The position numbers and the translations under genes are program-made. Below are positions 10,950 through 22,868 of a DNA stretch of 64,000 nucleotides, piece by piece. Source of the stretch: Linanthus parryae (lineage: Eukaryota > Streptophyta > Magnoliopsida > Ericales > Polemoniaceae); assembly GCA_023055425.1 (NCBI GenBank), contig JALGPY010000009.1, positions 35,445,275-35,509,274 of the forward strand, written 5' to 3'. Each line of letters starts with the position of its first letter. The stretch's first letter is position 1. Under the pieces are notes generated by a model. That model made no database searches and was not told the origin of the DNA. It was given only the letters and a program-made list of their open reading frames with translations.

Positions 10950-12463
10950 GCTTTTCCATTCCCCTTCGAATATTAGGGAGTCGAACATATTTTCCTTACA
11001 TTGTACTCCATTAATTTTGCAGCCACCTGCCTATTGACAAAGGGGGTTCCATTGTCAGATAGGATAGTGTTGGGGATCCCCAACACTATGGAAATCAGTT
11101 CATTGGTCCCATTCGTCCACCAGTGAGGATGAACTGATTTCCATGTGATGGTGGACGAATGGGACCAATGAAGTCTAGGGACCAAGTATGAAATGTCCAG
11201 GGAATTCCTAGCGCGTGCAGATCAACAGCCGGGGCATGGAATAGATTTCTATGGAACTAAAATTGTTGGCATCTCTTGACCTTCGCGCGACAATCAGCAT
11301 CCATGTTTGGCCAAAAGTAACCAACGGTTAGGAGCTGCCTGCACAACTTCGCGCCTCCTTGGTGCTCGACTTGATGGGACATCTCCATGACTTCCTGTAT
11401 TACTGGCCCGTTTAGGTATCTTCTCATTGTGCCCTTTTCTGCCAAAGTAGATCTTCTTTCAAGACGTATCGAGCTGCCTTTCTTTTTTGTTTTTCAGCTT
11501 CCCTTCTGTCGTTTGGAGAAGTCCCGTCTCCCATATAATCAATTATAGGTTTTCGCCAATCCCATCTTCAATTACAGCAACCTCCAGGGAGTCCTTTATC
11601 AGCGCGCATTTTCCGCAGTTGCTTTGTATGATGGCGGCGAAATATGCCATTTGAGGCCAATGGATTCCATACCTCTGCGCCTTTCTGTAGATGGAGATCT
11701 CGTTTTTCCTGCACGAGTGCTGATGGATCTTTTCTAAGGTTGCTCTTCCTTCCTCTTCTGTCACACAACGCATCAGAATTCCCCCCGGGCCTTTGTAGTA
11801 CAGCAGACTATCATGTATGCAAAACCCTTTTGAAGAAAACCAGCTTTCTTTGCTCGTGCCTTCAGCTATCACGCGCACTATGGGCTTTTTCCAGTCTGCC
11901 TCCTCTGCAGACTCTTCTTCGCATAGATCTCTTACAAGAGGTAGAGTTGTCTTATCCTCGATTGAGATTTTTGCTGGACACTTGTCAGAAGTGATCTTGG
12001 ATCCCAAAGTGGCTAGTGCATCCGCGTGTTGGTTATCAGATCGTGGAGTGTTTTCATACCTAACGGATTCGAACTTATGGACCAGCTTCTACACTATTGA
12101 CCTGTATTTTAGCAAGTTAATTTCTTTCAAGACATACTCCCCTGAAGCTAACTTCACTATGAGCTTGGAGTCCCCCATTATGATGAGATTTTGAACTTCC
12201 AGGGCCTTTGCTGCAAGTAATCCTCCTATCAGAGCCTCATATTCAGCTTCATTATTGGTCACCGCGAAGTCTAGCTTGGTGGACATCTGGATGACTTCCT
12301 GATTAGGTTTGATCAAAACCACTCCAATTCCTCCTCCAGACCTTGTGGATGATCCATCAAATTGTAGCCTCCAATAGAGGTTGTTCATCGCGTATGTTTC
12401 TCATCCTTCGAATTCCTCCTCTGTTAAAGGTTCGCAGCTTTCATCCGGGAACTGGGCCAACAT
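10950..12463 (-). mobile_element. Tat-type Ty3/gypsy fragment
   Basis: Minus-strand remnant of a gypsy element of the Tat/Ogre/Retand group. The sign is a second, archaeal-type RNase H domain followed by a spacer and an integrase with a zinc-binding head. It is bounded by the LTR of copia B on the left and a copia LTR fragment on the right, and has no visible LTR of its own. It is probably the oldest layer in this part of the window, since B is inserted into it. Confidence 0.75.
10966..12448 (-). pseudogene. Tat-type gypsy Pol: RNase H, spacer and integrase
   Basis: Domains in order on the minus strand: archaeal-type RNase H at 12388-12089 (WRLQFDGSST with the first Asp, NNEAEYEALIGGL with the Glu, IIMGDSKLIVK with the next Asp); a linker 12007-11543 with the typical DSLLYYKGPGGILMRCV and IHWPQMAYFA blocks; an H2C2 integrase zinc finger at 11445-11257 (MSHQVEHQGG..KRCQQF); and part of the integrase core at 11185-10973 (GIPNTILSDNGTPFVN holds the second catalytic Asp). 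The core ends at STP.., where LTR B interrupts it before the catalytic Glu. Stops and frame changes separate the pieces. A short repeated stretch (about 11072-11107 and 11127-11162 in opposite orientation) also disrupts the core. Confidence 0.75.
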
Positions 12464-13449
12464 TGTTGGAATTGTGCCCTATAGGCAATCAATTAATTGT
12501 GACAAATATGTGGATTTACGATTCATTATGTTATCGATATGAAGATATGTTAACATGAATGAAGTCCTTAAATTATAAGCGTTATATTCTTAAATATCCC
12601 TAGTAAATTATAATGATTAAAGGGACAATCATCTATAGACTAGTATGGGGTTGGATTGATATGGAGATATCACGATCCAAAACATGGGTATGCATTAGGA
12701 GTAATGGCATACTGGATTGACCCACAACGAGTAGGATACATTAGATTATGTTAAAGTCACAATCGCTTCTCGTAGTGCTAATATAATTGCAATCTTTAGA
12801 CTTGAAGTCACTAGATATCTAGTTGTGAAATATCATGCTTTGATGTTATCAAAGGTGACACCGTAACTGGGTGACCATAAAGATAGCTATCGGGCATGAT
12901 AGGAAGCAAGCTTAGAGATCGTAGTGATGTAGAGAGGATTTTTCCCTCCCACATAATGGGAGAAAATATCCACAGCCACTTGAAGGATGAGGCTTATTGA
13001 ATGTATGACCATACTCAGATAAATGAATGTGGAGATATTGATGTTATCTGCTTGCATAAGCATATTCCCAGGATCGAGGAACTATGGATTGGATATACGA
13101 GTGTACTATTTATGTCTCGCTTCCAATCCGGATATGGAGACAAAGGGATAGTGCAATATGAGATATTGGGCACAAAGGTTTGTCGGGATCACTGACTTAA
13201 TTCTATTTGTTGGGTGCATGGGTGTGTTGCTAGACACCGCTCCATGTTACTAATAAGTTACTACTAACTATGTAGAAACCTATGGGGTCACACATAAAAT
13301 AGAGTTGAAATAGATTTGGAATTAATTAATATGATTAATTAATTCGGAGGATCACTTTGCAACACCTTGCAAACTTAGTAGGACTAATTTGCAAGGAGGG
13401 GACTAATCCAAGTTCATGCAGAAATAGGAAGGGCCTTTATGTAGTTAAC
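12464..13449 (+). repeat. Copia LTR fragment, subfamily of LTR B
   Basis: Begins TGTTGGAATTGTGCCCTATA and follows LTR B closely for its first part (AATTAATTGTGACAAATATG). It runs through the LTR body and stops at about 13449 (GTAGTTAAC), just before the region where the TATA box should be, then changes directly to the leader of element C. It therefore lacks promoter, R and U5. It is not the natural 5' LTR of C, because C's 3' LTR belongs to another subfamily. Confidence 0.75.
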
Positions 13450-13787
13450 GAAACCTAGAGGCAATAAATTGGGATTATCTATGCAGATGGATAAATAAGG
13501 GTTCATTTGTCAAATTGAACCAAGAGTTGCATAAGGATGCAATTGGTAATTGTTCCTACCTAAAGTAGTCAAATTATGGGTGACTTGCCAAAGCAAGCTC
13601 ATAAGGAGATGAAACGCGGATCTTGGCCCACTAGAAAATATAAGGATATTTTCCGAATTAATATCTTGAGGGTTATTAATCCGTAGAAAAATAGTGGGTG
13701 CTATATTTGATAAACTAGCCATTATTGAATATAGTAAAAAATTCACAAATACTAAAACTTGCGTATTTTCTTTTTATAGAATTCCAA

Positions 13788-14640
13788 ATGGCAAACAAAT
13801 CATAGAGTTCACAACATTCCCTACGATCTGTCCTTAAGAAGGACAAGCTCTCTGGAACCAACTTCCTTGATTGTTACAGAAACTTGAGAATTGTTCTCAA
13901 GCAAGAGAAGAAACTGTACGCGATAGAGGAGCAAGTTCCAGCAGGTCCAGAGAACAATACCCTTGCATCCCTAAAGGCGTATCAAAAGCATGTTGATGAC
14001 GCTAATGATGCGACCTGCCTTATGCTATGCACCATGAATTCTGAGATTCAGAAGCAACACGAAAACATGAATGTTGTCGATATGATCGAGCATCTGAAGC
14101 AGCGCTTCCGAGAGCAGGAAAGGGTTGAGAGGTATGAGGTCTCTAAGGCATTTTTAAAGTGTCATCTGGCTGAAGGGAACCCAGTGGGACCCCATGTACT
14201 CCGTATGATCGGATAGTTGGAGAATCTCGCGCGACTAGGGTTCCTGGTCGGCCAAGAGTTGGCAGCCGATCTCGTGTTGCAATCGTTGCCTGAGAGTTAT
14301 GTACAGTTCATCATGAACTATAACATGAACGAGATCTTGAAACCACTGCCGGATTTACTCAATATGTTGAGGACAGCTGAACAGAGCATCAACAAGGGTA
14401 AGGGCAAGGCCATTATGATGGTACATAAAGGAAAGGGAAAAAGGTTTGCCTCATCCTCCAAGGGCAAAGGCAAGTCAGTTTCCAAGTCCAAGGAACCTGC
14501 CCTTAAGCCTGTTGGTGGCATTGCCAAATGTGTGACTAAAGGTGAGTGTCACTACTGCAGTCAACCTGGACATTAGAGGATGAACTGCCAAAAATATCTG
14601 GAGGACAAGAGGCTTGGAATAGTGATTCCACCACCACCAG
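13788..14640 (+). pseudogene. Copia Gag with zinc knuckle (element C)
   Basis: The expected start ATGGCAAAC is at 13788 but hits a TAG five codons later (13803). After this the Gag body is readable: SGTNFLDCYRNLRIVLKQEK, CLMLCTMNSEIQKQHENMN, GNPVGPHVLRMIG (then TAG at 14214-14216), LPESYVQFIMNYNMNEI, a Lys/Gly-rich stretch (repeated KGKGK) and a CCHC zinc knuckle CHYCSQPGH..NC at about 14548-14589. The knuckle's Trp codon after the His is a TAG. This protein would form the particle core and bind RNA through the knuckle. A frame starting at 13884 is only an internal Met of the same product. Confidence 0.85.
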
Positions 14641-17600
14641 GTATTTTTGTTGTAGATGTCAATTTAACTGTCTCAACATCATGGGTATTAGATACTGGAT
14701 GTGGATCTCACATTTTTCGAAATGTGTAGGATCTAATAAGAAGTAGAAGATTGGCTAAAGGGGAGATAGATCTGCGCGATGGTAATGGAGCAAAAGTTGC
14801 TGCGTTGGTCGTGCGCGTGTGCGAGCTATCTCTACCTTCAGGATTAGTTTTAGAATTAAATAATTGCTATTTTGTGCCTGCTATGAGCAGAAACATTATT
14901 TCTATTTCTTGTTTGGACAAGGAAGGTTTTATTATTTCAATAAAGAACAATTGTTGTTCCTTTTATTTTAATAATATTCACTATTGTAGTGCGCAATTAT
15001 TTAATAGACTGTATGTCCTTGATCTAAGCAATCATGTCTACAACATTAATACCAAGAGGATTAAAATACATGATTTAAATCCTGCTTACTTATGGCATTG
15101 TTGTTTAGGCCACATAAACGAGAAACGTGTATCTAGACTCCATACGGATGGACTACTAGACTCATTTGATTTTGAATCATATGAGACATTTGACGCTTGT
15201 TTATTGAGAAAAATGACAAATTCCCCTTTCAATAAGAAAGGTGAGAGGACTAGTGAGCAATTGACGCTCATACATACTGATGTGTGTGGGCCATTTGCCA
15301 CGCCAGCCAGGGGTGGTTACGTCTACTTCATTACATTTACTGATGACTACAGTAGATATGGATTTGTGTACCTCATGAGGGCCAAATCCGAATCCTTTGA
15401 AAGGTTCAAATAATTCAAGGGTGGAGTAGAGAAGCAACTTGGAAAAAGTATCAAGGCTCGATCGGATCGTGGAGGAGAATACTTAAGCCAAGAGTTTGAC
15501 GACTATCTTAGAGAGTGTGGGATCGTGTCCCAATTCACTCCACCCGGAACGCCACAATAGAATGGCGTGTCCGAGAGGAGGAATCAAACTCTATTGGATA
15601 TGGTTCGATCTATGATGTGTCAAACCGATCTTCCACTATCATTTTGGGGCTATGCTCTATTAATTGTATGTTTAACTATTAACCGTGTTCCATCTAAATC
15701 AGTCATCAAGACACCACATGAGATGTGGAGTGGGAGGCGTCCCACACTGTCGTTCATGAAGATTTGGGGCTGCGATGTCTATGTAAAGCGTTTACAATCA
15801 GACAAGCTAGGGCCAAGTCGAATAAGTGTAAATTTGTGGGATACCCTAAGGAAACTAAGGGCTGCTACTTCTACAATCCAACTCAGAACAAAGTGTTTGT
15901 TGCTCGGTCCGGCGTGTCTCTAGAAAGAGAGTTTGTCTCTAAATAAGCAAGCGGGAGGACTGTAGAACTTGAAGAAATTCAAGAACCACAAATCATTGAA
16001 CCGATGATGGAACATGAACAGGAACCAGAAGAAGTTGTGGAACAGCCTGTTCAACTAACACAAGAGCTTCGTAGATCTAGTAGAGAGCGCCAGGAACCCG
16101 AGAGGTATGGACTTCCCGTGACAGATTCCGGTGACACGATGCTCATAGATGATGAGCCTAATACCTATGAAGAGGCCATAAAAGGGCCGAATTCTCAGAA
16201 GTGGCTAGAAGCCATGAGATCGGAGATGGAATCCATGTATACCAACAAATTATGGACTTTGGTGGAACCACCCAAAGGGGCGCGACTTATAGGGTGCAAG
16301 TGGGTCTTCAAGAAGAAGATCGACATGGATGGTAATGTGATTACCTATAAGGGCCGATTGGTGGCTAAAGGATTCAGACAGATTCATGGTACTGACTATG
16401 ATGAAACCTTTTCACCACTCGCAAATGACCAAATCCATCTGAATCCTACTTCCAATTGCAGCATACTACGACTATGAGATTTGGCAGATGGATGTCAAAA
16501 CATAATTCCTTTATGGGAATCTCCTCGAGGACGTGTATATGATACAGCCGGAGGGTTTTGAAGGTCTAAAGCAAGCTTACAAAGTCTGTAAGCTGCAATG
16601 ATCCATTTATGGATTGAAGCAAGCTTCTAGGAGTTGGAATCGAAGTTTTGATGAAGTAGTCAAACAGTTTGGCTTCATCAGAAACGAAGATGAGTCTTGT
16701 GTCTACAAGAAGGTTAGTGGGAGCTCGGTAGCTTTTCTGGTATTGTATGTGGATGAAATACTACTCATTGGAAACGACATTCCCATGCTGCAATCTGTTA
16801 AAGATTGGCTAGGAAAGTGTTTCTCAATGAAATACTTAGGGGAAGCTGCCTATATACTTGGTATAAATATCTATAGAGATAGATCTAAGAGACTGCTAGG
16901 CCTAAGTCAAAGTACATATATTTACAAGGTGTTGAAACGGTTCAACATGCAAGATTCCAAGAAGGGATTCTTGCCCATGTCACATGGAATCACTCTTTCG
17001 AAGAGTGGTAGTCCTTACAATGAGATTGAGAAGGAACACATGAGTAGAATTCCATATGCTTCGGCCATAGGATCTATCATGTACGCCATGTTATGTAGTG
17101 GACGAGATGTGTCATATGCCTTGAGTATGACAAGCAGATACCAATCCAATCCGGGTAAGAGTCACTGGATTGCAGTCAAGAACATTCTAAAGTACTTGAG
17201 AAGAACTAAGGATGCTTTCTTGATATTTGGCGGTGAGGAAGAGTTACGTGTAAGGGGTTACACGGATGCAAGCTTCCAAACCGATAGAGATGACTTTAGA
17301 TCACAATCGGGATATGTGTTTTGCCTGAAATGGAGCAGCGGTGAGCTGGAAGAGTTCCAAGCAAGAGACGGTGGCTGATTCTACAACAGAGGCTGAGTAC
17401 ATTGCTGCAAATGGCGCAGCAAAGGAAGCTGTTTGGATTAGAAAGTTTGTTTCTGAACTTGGTGTAGTTCCGAGCATTGCGAATCCAGTTGAGTTGTACT
17501 GTGACAACACTGGGGCGATCGCGCAATCAAAGGACCCAAGGTCACACCAGAAATCGAAGCACGTGCTCAGGAAGTTCCATCTGATTCGAGATATTATCGA

Positions 17601-17736
17601 TAGAGGAGACGTTCGGATATGCAATATTCTTACAGATGAAAATATATCAGATCCACTTACAAAGCCGCTTATGCAGTGGAAGCATGAAGGGAACACTAGA
17701 AGCATGGGCATACGAGATGCGTCAGATTGTCTCTAG
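14641..17736 (+). pseudogene. Copia Pol: protease, integrase, RT, RNase H (element C)
   Basis: Order seen: protease (SWVLDTGCGSH, active-site DTG, about 14676-14710); pre-integrase region with the zinc-binding LWHCCLGHIN..C at 15090-15200; integrase core (LIHTDVCGPF and ARSDRGGEY give the two Asp, NGVSERRN the Glu); a Pro/Glu linker; RT from 16004 (WTLVEPPKGARLIGCKWVFK, then the YGLKQASRSWN block); and RNase H 17341-17736 (TEAEYIA, LYCDNTGAI). The RT catalytic box reads YVDE at about 16747 instead of YVDD. TAG or frame breaks occur at about 14730, 15411, 15558, 15830, 16430-16610 and 17330. The longest open stretches are 14751-15413 and 16614-17378. Confidence 0.85.
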
Positions 17737-17750
17737 TGCAAGTGGGAGAC

Positions 17751-19162
17751 TATTGGAATAGATGCCCTAGAGGCAATCTAGTTTAGTATAAATTTATTTT
17801 GGCTAGAACATTCATTGTATTATTTATTGGATCTTTAATATAGTGAAGTCCTTAGATTTACAATTGTGTTGTTTATCTTAAATATCCCTAGTCCAGTATA
17901 ATGATTAATGGGACAATCATCTATAGACTAGTATGGGGTTGGATTGATATAGAGATATCATGATCCAACACATGGGTGTGCATTAAGGGTAATGGCGCAC
18001 TGGATTGACCCATCTCCGAGAAGGCTACATACACGTTATGTTAAGCCACAAGAGCTTCTCGCGGTACACTGGTATTGTCATCCTTAGACTTGAAGTCACT
18101 AGATGTTCTAGTTGTGGATTATTGTGATTTTGGTAGCGTCAAACGCTAGACTGTAACTCGGTAGTTATAAAGGCGTGTAAAGGATACAATAAGAAGCAAG
18201 CTTAGAGATCGTAGTGGACGTAGATAGAATTTTTCCCTCCCACATATTGAAAGCAAATATCCTAGGCCACTCGAGGCATAGTGCTTATAGAATGTCTGGC
18301 CAGACTCAAATAAATCAATATAAGATATTGATGTTATTTGCACGAATAAGGCTATTCCTAGGATCGAGAAACTATGGATTGGATATACGAGTGTGACTTG
18401 TATGTCTCGTGTCCAATCGGGATATAGAGACAAAGGGATGAGACAATTACTTGTACAAGGTTTGTCGGATGACTATTCTATTAGTTGGCTAGAATGGATG
18501 TTTTGCTAGAAACCGATCCATATTAGCAAATTGTTGCTACCAACTAGATAGAAACTATGGGGCCACACGCTATATATAGTTGAAATAGATTTCGGAATTA
18601 ATTAATATGATTAATTAATTAGAAGGATCACTTTGCAACACCTTGCAAAGTTAGTAGGACTAATTTGCAAGGAAGGGACTAATTGAATTCTAGTAGGACT
18701 AGAATAGGTCCTTTAGGTAGTTGACAAGGGTTTTTTGGACTATATAAAGGATGCTCATTCCTTCCTTTCCACACTTATCATAACTTGAGTGGGAGAGAAA
18801 AAAAGGAGAGAGAGCAAGCAACAAAGGGCCGAACCCGACCCTTTGCCGCCGCCCCCTACCCCGTCGGCCACCAAGGAGGTCGCCACCTCCTTGTTGCCTT
18901 GTGTTGCGTGATTTCATCTTCCACTTCCTCCATTCCTAGATAGCACAAAAGGAGAAGGAAGATCTAGATCTCAACTCTAGGCGTGGATGAACTATAAAGA
19001 CGTGACACAATTCACGTGACAAGTCATCACAGGAGAAACCCTAAGGTGTGTAACTTGATTTCTTCCTTTACCATCGTTATGTCTCTTGTCTAGTGATCTT
19101 TGGAGGGTATTGAATGGATAAATTATGTTTTTCCGCTGCATATCCATGATCAAAACCCTACA
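17751..19162 (+). repeat. 3' LTR of copia element C
   Basis: Begins TATTGGAATAGATGCCCTAG after the polypurine tract GCAAGTGGGAGAC, so the terminal TG is mutated to TA, and ends CATGATCAAAACCCTACA. Length is 1412 bases. TATA box at 18741-18748. It belongs to the same subfamily as the LTRs of F. The flank on the right is the middle of another copia LTR. Confidence 0.85.
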
Positions 19163-19360
19163 AGTGCAATATGAGATATTGGGCACAAAGGTTTGTTGGG
19201 ATCACTGACGTATTTCTATTACTTGGGTGCATGGATGTGTTGCTAGACACCGCTCCATGTTACTAATAAGTTACTACCAGCTAAGTAGAAACGTATGGGG
19301 TCACATGCCAAATAGAGTTGAACTAGATTTGGGATTAATAAATATGATAAATTAATTAGT
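19163..19360 (+). repeat. Internal fragment of a copia LTR
   Basis: Starts AGTGCAATATGAGATATTGG and corresponds to the part of the LTR found at about 13148-13350 in the fragment before C. It ends TTAATTAG where LTR D begins. It has no LTR terminus of its own and marks an older LTR into which C and D went. Confidence 0.7.
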
Positions 19361-19906
19361 GTTGGAATAGATGCCCTAGTGGGAATCGTAGATTTAGTAT
19401 GAACATTGTTTTGGCTAGAATATTCATTTATTATATATTGTGATATTTAAGATAATGAAGTCCTTAGATAAAATGTGTTGTTTATCTTAAATATCCCTAT
19501 TCCACTATATTGATTAATAGGACAATCAAATATAGACTAGTATGTGGGTAGATTGATATGGAGATATCAAGTCTAACACATGGGTATGCATTAGGAGTAA
19601 TGGCATACTGGATTGACCCACAACGAAAAGGATACATTAGATTATGTCAAGTCACAATCGCTTTTCGTAGTGCTAATATAAATGCAATCCTTAGACTTGA
19701 AGTCACTAGATACTCTAGTTGTGGAATATTGCGTTTTGATGTTATCAAACGTTACACCGTAACTGGGTAATCATAAAGATGGCTATCGACCGTGATAGGA
19801 AGCAAGCTCAGAGATCGTAGTGATGTAGATAGGATTTTTTCCCTCCCACATAATGGGGGTAAATATCCATGGCCACTCGAGGGATGAGGCTTATTGAATG
19901 TCTGAT

Positions 19907-21972
19907 GTTCGCGATAATTCCCAAGTATAGGAATATCGTTCTAAGTAGTACCCGAGTAAGAACGGGGTCGAATCCACAAGGAGAGGAGGTTTAGACAATG
20001 ACTTGCAAAACTAGAAAACGACTAACTAAACGATAAAAGCAACTTCTCTCAATGGCTTTAGAGCTTGCCAAGCTATCAAATCCACCACTAGTGATGGAGC
20101 AAGTTTGAGAACTCAAGTACGAAACAAAGGAAACGACTACTATACTACGATTCAAGAGAGTGAAGTTGGGTTAATTGATTTCGCTAGAGAACTTGTAAAT
20201 GAAGTTCAACACTCAAAACTTGTATCAATTGAAGAAGCATGGATTCTAAAGCAAAGATGAATGTCTAGCTCATGAATTCAAGAGCGAAACCCAAAATCGA
20301 GTTATGTCAAGCATCAAGGATATGTACTCATCTAAGTGAGTCCACATACAAGATCAAGCCACAATTCGGATTTGTCTTTCGACACACGAATTCAATAACT
20401 TGACATCCAAACTTGTGACAAATTAAGAAAACAATTGAAAACTTCCCAACAAGCTATCCAACTTCATCAAGTAACCCAACAAAAGAACTAGCTACTCATG
20501 TTATTGAGTTGAAGAAGAGATTTCACCAACATACTCAAATAGATATCCATATATTTCAAGCTCAATACTCAAGAGTACACAAGTTAATCGCAAAATCAAC
20601 CCAATACACAAGATTAATCTATAACTTGAAGAACTAAATCAAACTAACTTGAATCAAACTACAAGAAAAGGAAGAGAAATCAACTAAGCAGCTCAAATGA
20701 TGCTGCTAGCTGCTGCTACTATCTCTGCAGCTGCTGCTGCTGCAATCACCAGACGAAAACAGAGCCAAACAGCAAAACAGAGTACTACAGTGCTCAAGAA
20801 CAACCCTATTTTGATTTCCTCTCTCCCTCTCTTCCTCTTTCTCTTCTCCTTGGACCTGACCTTGCTCAATATTGAGCTCAGAATCGCAAGAAGAAGCCCA
20901 GAAACGGGTGAAATCGGAGAGAGAGAGAGGAGAATGAAGAACACCCAAAACAGAGCACTATTTTTGCCCACGGGTCTGAGAAAAACCCGATTCAATTCTT
21001 CGTTTCGACTTATATAGACCTTGTCTCTGAGCTTCCTTGGCCTCCAAGAATGTATCCCCACCCTCCAATTCGACTGATGACCTCTGAATCGTTCATTTTG
21101 TTCGCCTCACAAACCCTAGGTAGAATTGGGGCTTTCTATTTGGATCACTCTTGGGCCGAATTAAGGGCTGTAGTAGATAGAGCTTGGGCTTAGGAGCGTT
21201 TTGGTACCGGATTTGGGTGATTTGGTGAAGAGATGAGGGCGGGGTGAAGCTTGGAGGAAGCTTGGTCGAGCCAACAATGGCTGGGTTCGTTCTGTTCTTC
21301 AGGTCGGGGAGAGAGAAGCTTCTTCCGTGAGAGGGATGAGCTGTTTAGCCGAAAATACACTCGGCTCCCCCCTAGCTTGGTGAATCGTTTTAAAATACCC
21401 CCGACTCTAACTTAAAATCTTCTGAAAACGGCAATATGACCCCCAATCCGTTAAGTATCCTTCAAATAAGCCATTAAAACGTTTCAAAACTTGCACTTAA
21501 GCCCCACTTCCGTTAAAAAATCATCTTTCAAGTCCTTAGAAACTTTAGAACCTTGCATTTTGACCCCGATTCCGTTAGTTTCTTCTCAAACAACCCCATA
21601 GATGCAACTTTGGCCTTGTAATGTGGCCTCTTGGCTTCTAAATCTTCATTTTTGGCCTCTATCTTCCCTTGTCCTCTTCATTTAAACCCTTGAAACCTCT
21701 CTTTAACTTGCAAATTCTTGCTTTGTCTTCAACTTTAGCCTCATTATCACTTGACTTCTTCAAATTAAGCCTTCAAATTCCTCATTCAAGCTTTCATAAC
21801 TAGCCCCTTGCGTTCTAAATCACTTCTTTGCCTACAAAATGAGAGAAAACAACCAAAACTACGAAAACAAGCATAAGTCTAGAAAGAGAGATAAAATAGA
21901 TAAATCACACATATTAGCAAGTTAAGAAGAGTTCGTTAACATACTAAGATATGCAATTTAAATTCATCAACA
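19907..21972 (-). repeat. Solo LTR E, probably Ty3/gypsy
   Basis: Begins TGTTCGCGATAATTCCC and ends AATTCATCAACA, flanked on both sides by TCTGA (19902-19906 and 21973-21977), a perfect 5-base target duplication. There is no PBS, coding sequence or second LTR, so it is a solo LTR left by recombination. On the minus strand TATATAAG at 21009-21016 suggests minus orientation. The GGGGTCGAATCCACAAGGAG block near its left end is typical of gypsy LTRs. Small overlapping frames at 20693-21061 fall in low-complexity GCTGCT and CT-rich DNA and are not credible genes. Confidence 0.85.
21009..21016 (-). promoter_or_regulatory. Likely TATA box of solo LTR E
   Basis: TATATAAG on the minus strand, in GGTCTATATAAGTCGAAACG. 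It is the only clear TATA-like site in the LTR and sits in its second half in element orientation, as expected for an LTR promoter. It could drive minus-strand transcription out of the LTR. Confidence 0.5.
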
Positions 21973-22855
21973 TCTGACCAGACTCAGATAAATCAATATA
22001 GAGATATTGATGTTATCTGCAAGCATAAGCATATTCCCAAGATCGAGGATCTTTGGATTCGATATACGAGTGTGACGATGTATGTCTCGTGTCCAATCCG
22101 GGTATGGAGACAAAGAGATAGTGCAATTTGACATATTGGGCACAAGAGGTTTGTCGGGATCACTGACTATTTCTATTGGTTGGGTGGCATGGATGTGTTG
22201 CTAGACACCGCTCCATGTTAGTAAGAGTTACTACCAACTATATAGAAACCTATGGGGTCACACGTCAAATAGAGTAGAGCAAGATTTGGGATTAATATTG
22301 ATTAATTATTAGAAGGATCATTGTGCAACACCTTGCAAACTTAGTAGGACTAATTTGCAAGGAAGGGAATAGTTCTAGTTCATCTAGAATAAGGAAATTC
22401 TTTTATGGAAACAACAAGGAGTTGTTGGAGTATATAAAGAGGCCTAAGATTCCTTCCAAATTTATTTGTTATTATACATAACAAAGAGAGTGGGAGAGAA
22501 AGCAAGAGAGAGCAAGACAAGATCTAGGGTCCGAACCCTAGCCCCGTCCGCCCCCCTTCCCGTCGGCTCAAAGAGGAGGCCCCTCCCTTTGTGCCTTTGT
22601 TGCTTTGATCTTCTTCCCTCTTCCTTCGGGCTCAAGCTAGCACTTGTTTGAAGGAAGAATCTAGATCTCACCTCTAGACGTGGATCAACCGTAGAGACGA
22701 GGACATCATTCCTCGTGTGATCTCACAAATTCAAAGGTACACAATACTATGTCCCTTATCATGTTATGATGTCTCTTCCTGACGATCCGTGGTGGGCATT
22801 GAAGTAGAATTAAATTTTGTTATTCCGCTGCGTAACCTACTTCAAAACACAACAG

Positions 22856-22868
22856 TGGTATCAAAGCC
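22856..22868 (+). promoter_or_regulatory. Primer-binding site of copia element D
   Basis: TGGTATCAAAGCC, one base after the LTR end. It differs from the TGGTATCAGAGCC of copies B and F by one G to A change. Initiator tRNA-Met type. Confidence 0.8.

Larger units (their letters stand above)
13450..19162 (+). mobile_element. Copia element C (Angela/BARE type), 5'-truncated
   Basis: Contains the last part of the leader (from AAACCTAGAGGCAATAAATT), gag, protease, integrase, RT, RNase H, polypurine tract and a full 3' LTR. The 5' LTR, PBS and most of the leader are missing and replaced by a fragment of another LTR. The leader hairpin CTTGCCAAAGCAAG is at 13584-13597. Protein similarity to F is very high along its length. 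Several stops, frameshifts and a changed RT active site make it non-functional. Confidence 0.85.
19361..22854 (+). repeat. 5' LTR of copia element D, interrupted
   Basis: Segments 19361-19906 and 21973-22854 form one LTR, TGTTGGAATAGATGCCC to CTTCAAAACACAACA, about 1.42 kb without the insert and one copy of its 5-base duplication. Solo LTR E splits it in the block AATGTCTG.CCAGACTC, which is continuous in the other copies. A TATA box is at 22431-22438. It is closest to LTR A. Confidence 0.85.

Noticed and set aside
20693..21061. Overlapping frames of 106-122 codons on both strands
   Set aside because: They fall in low-complexity GCTGCT and CT-rich DNA of solo LTR E and have no domain.
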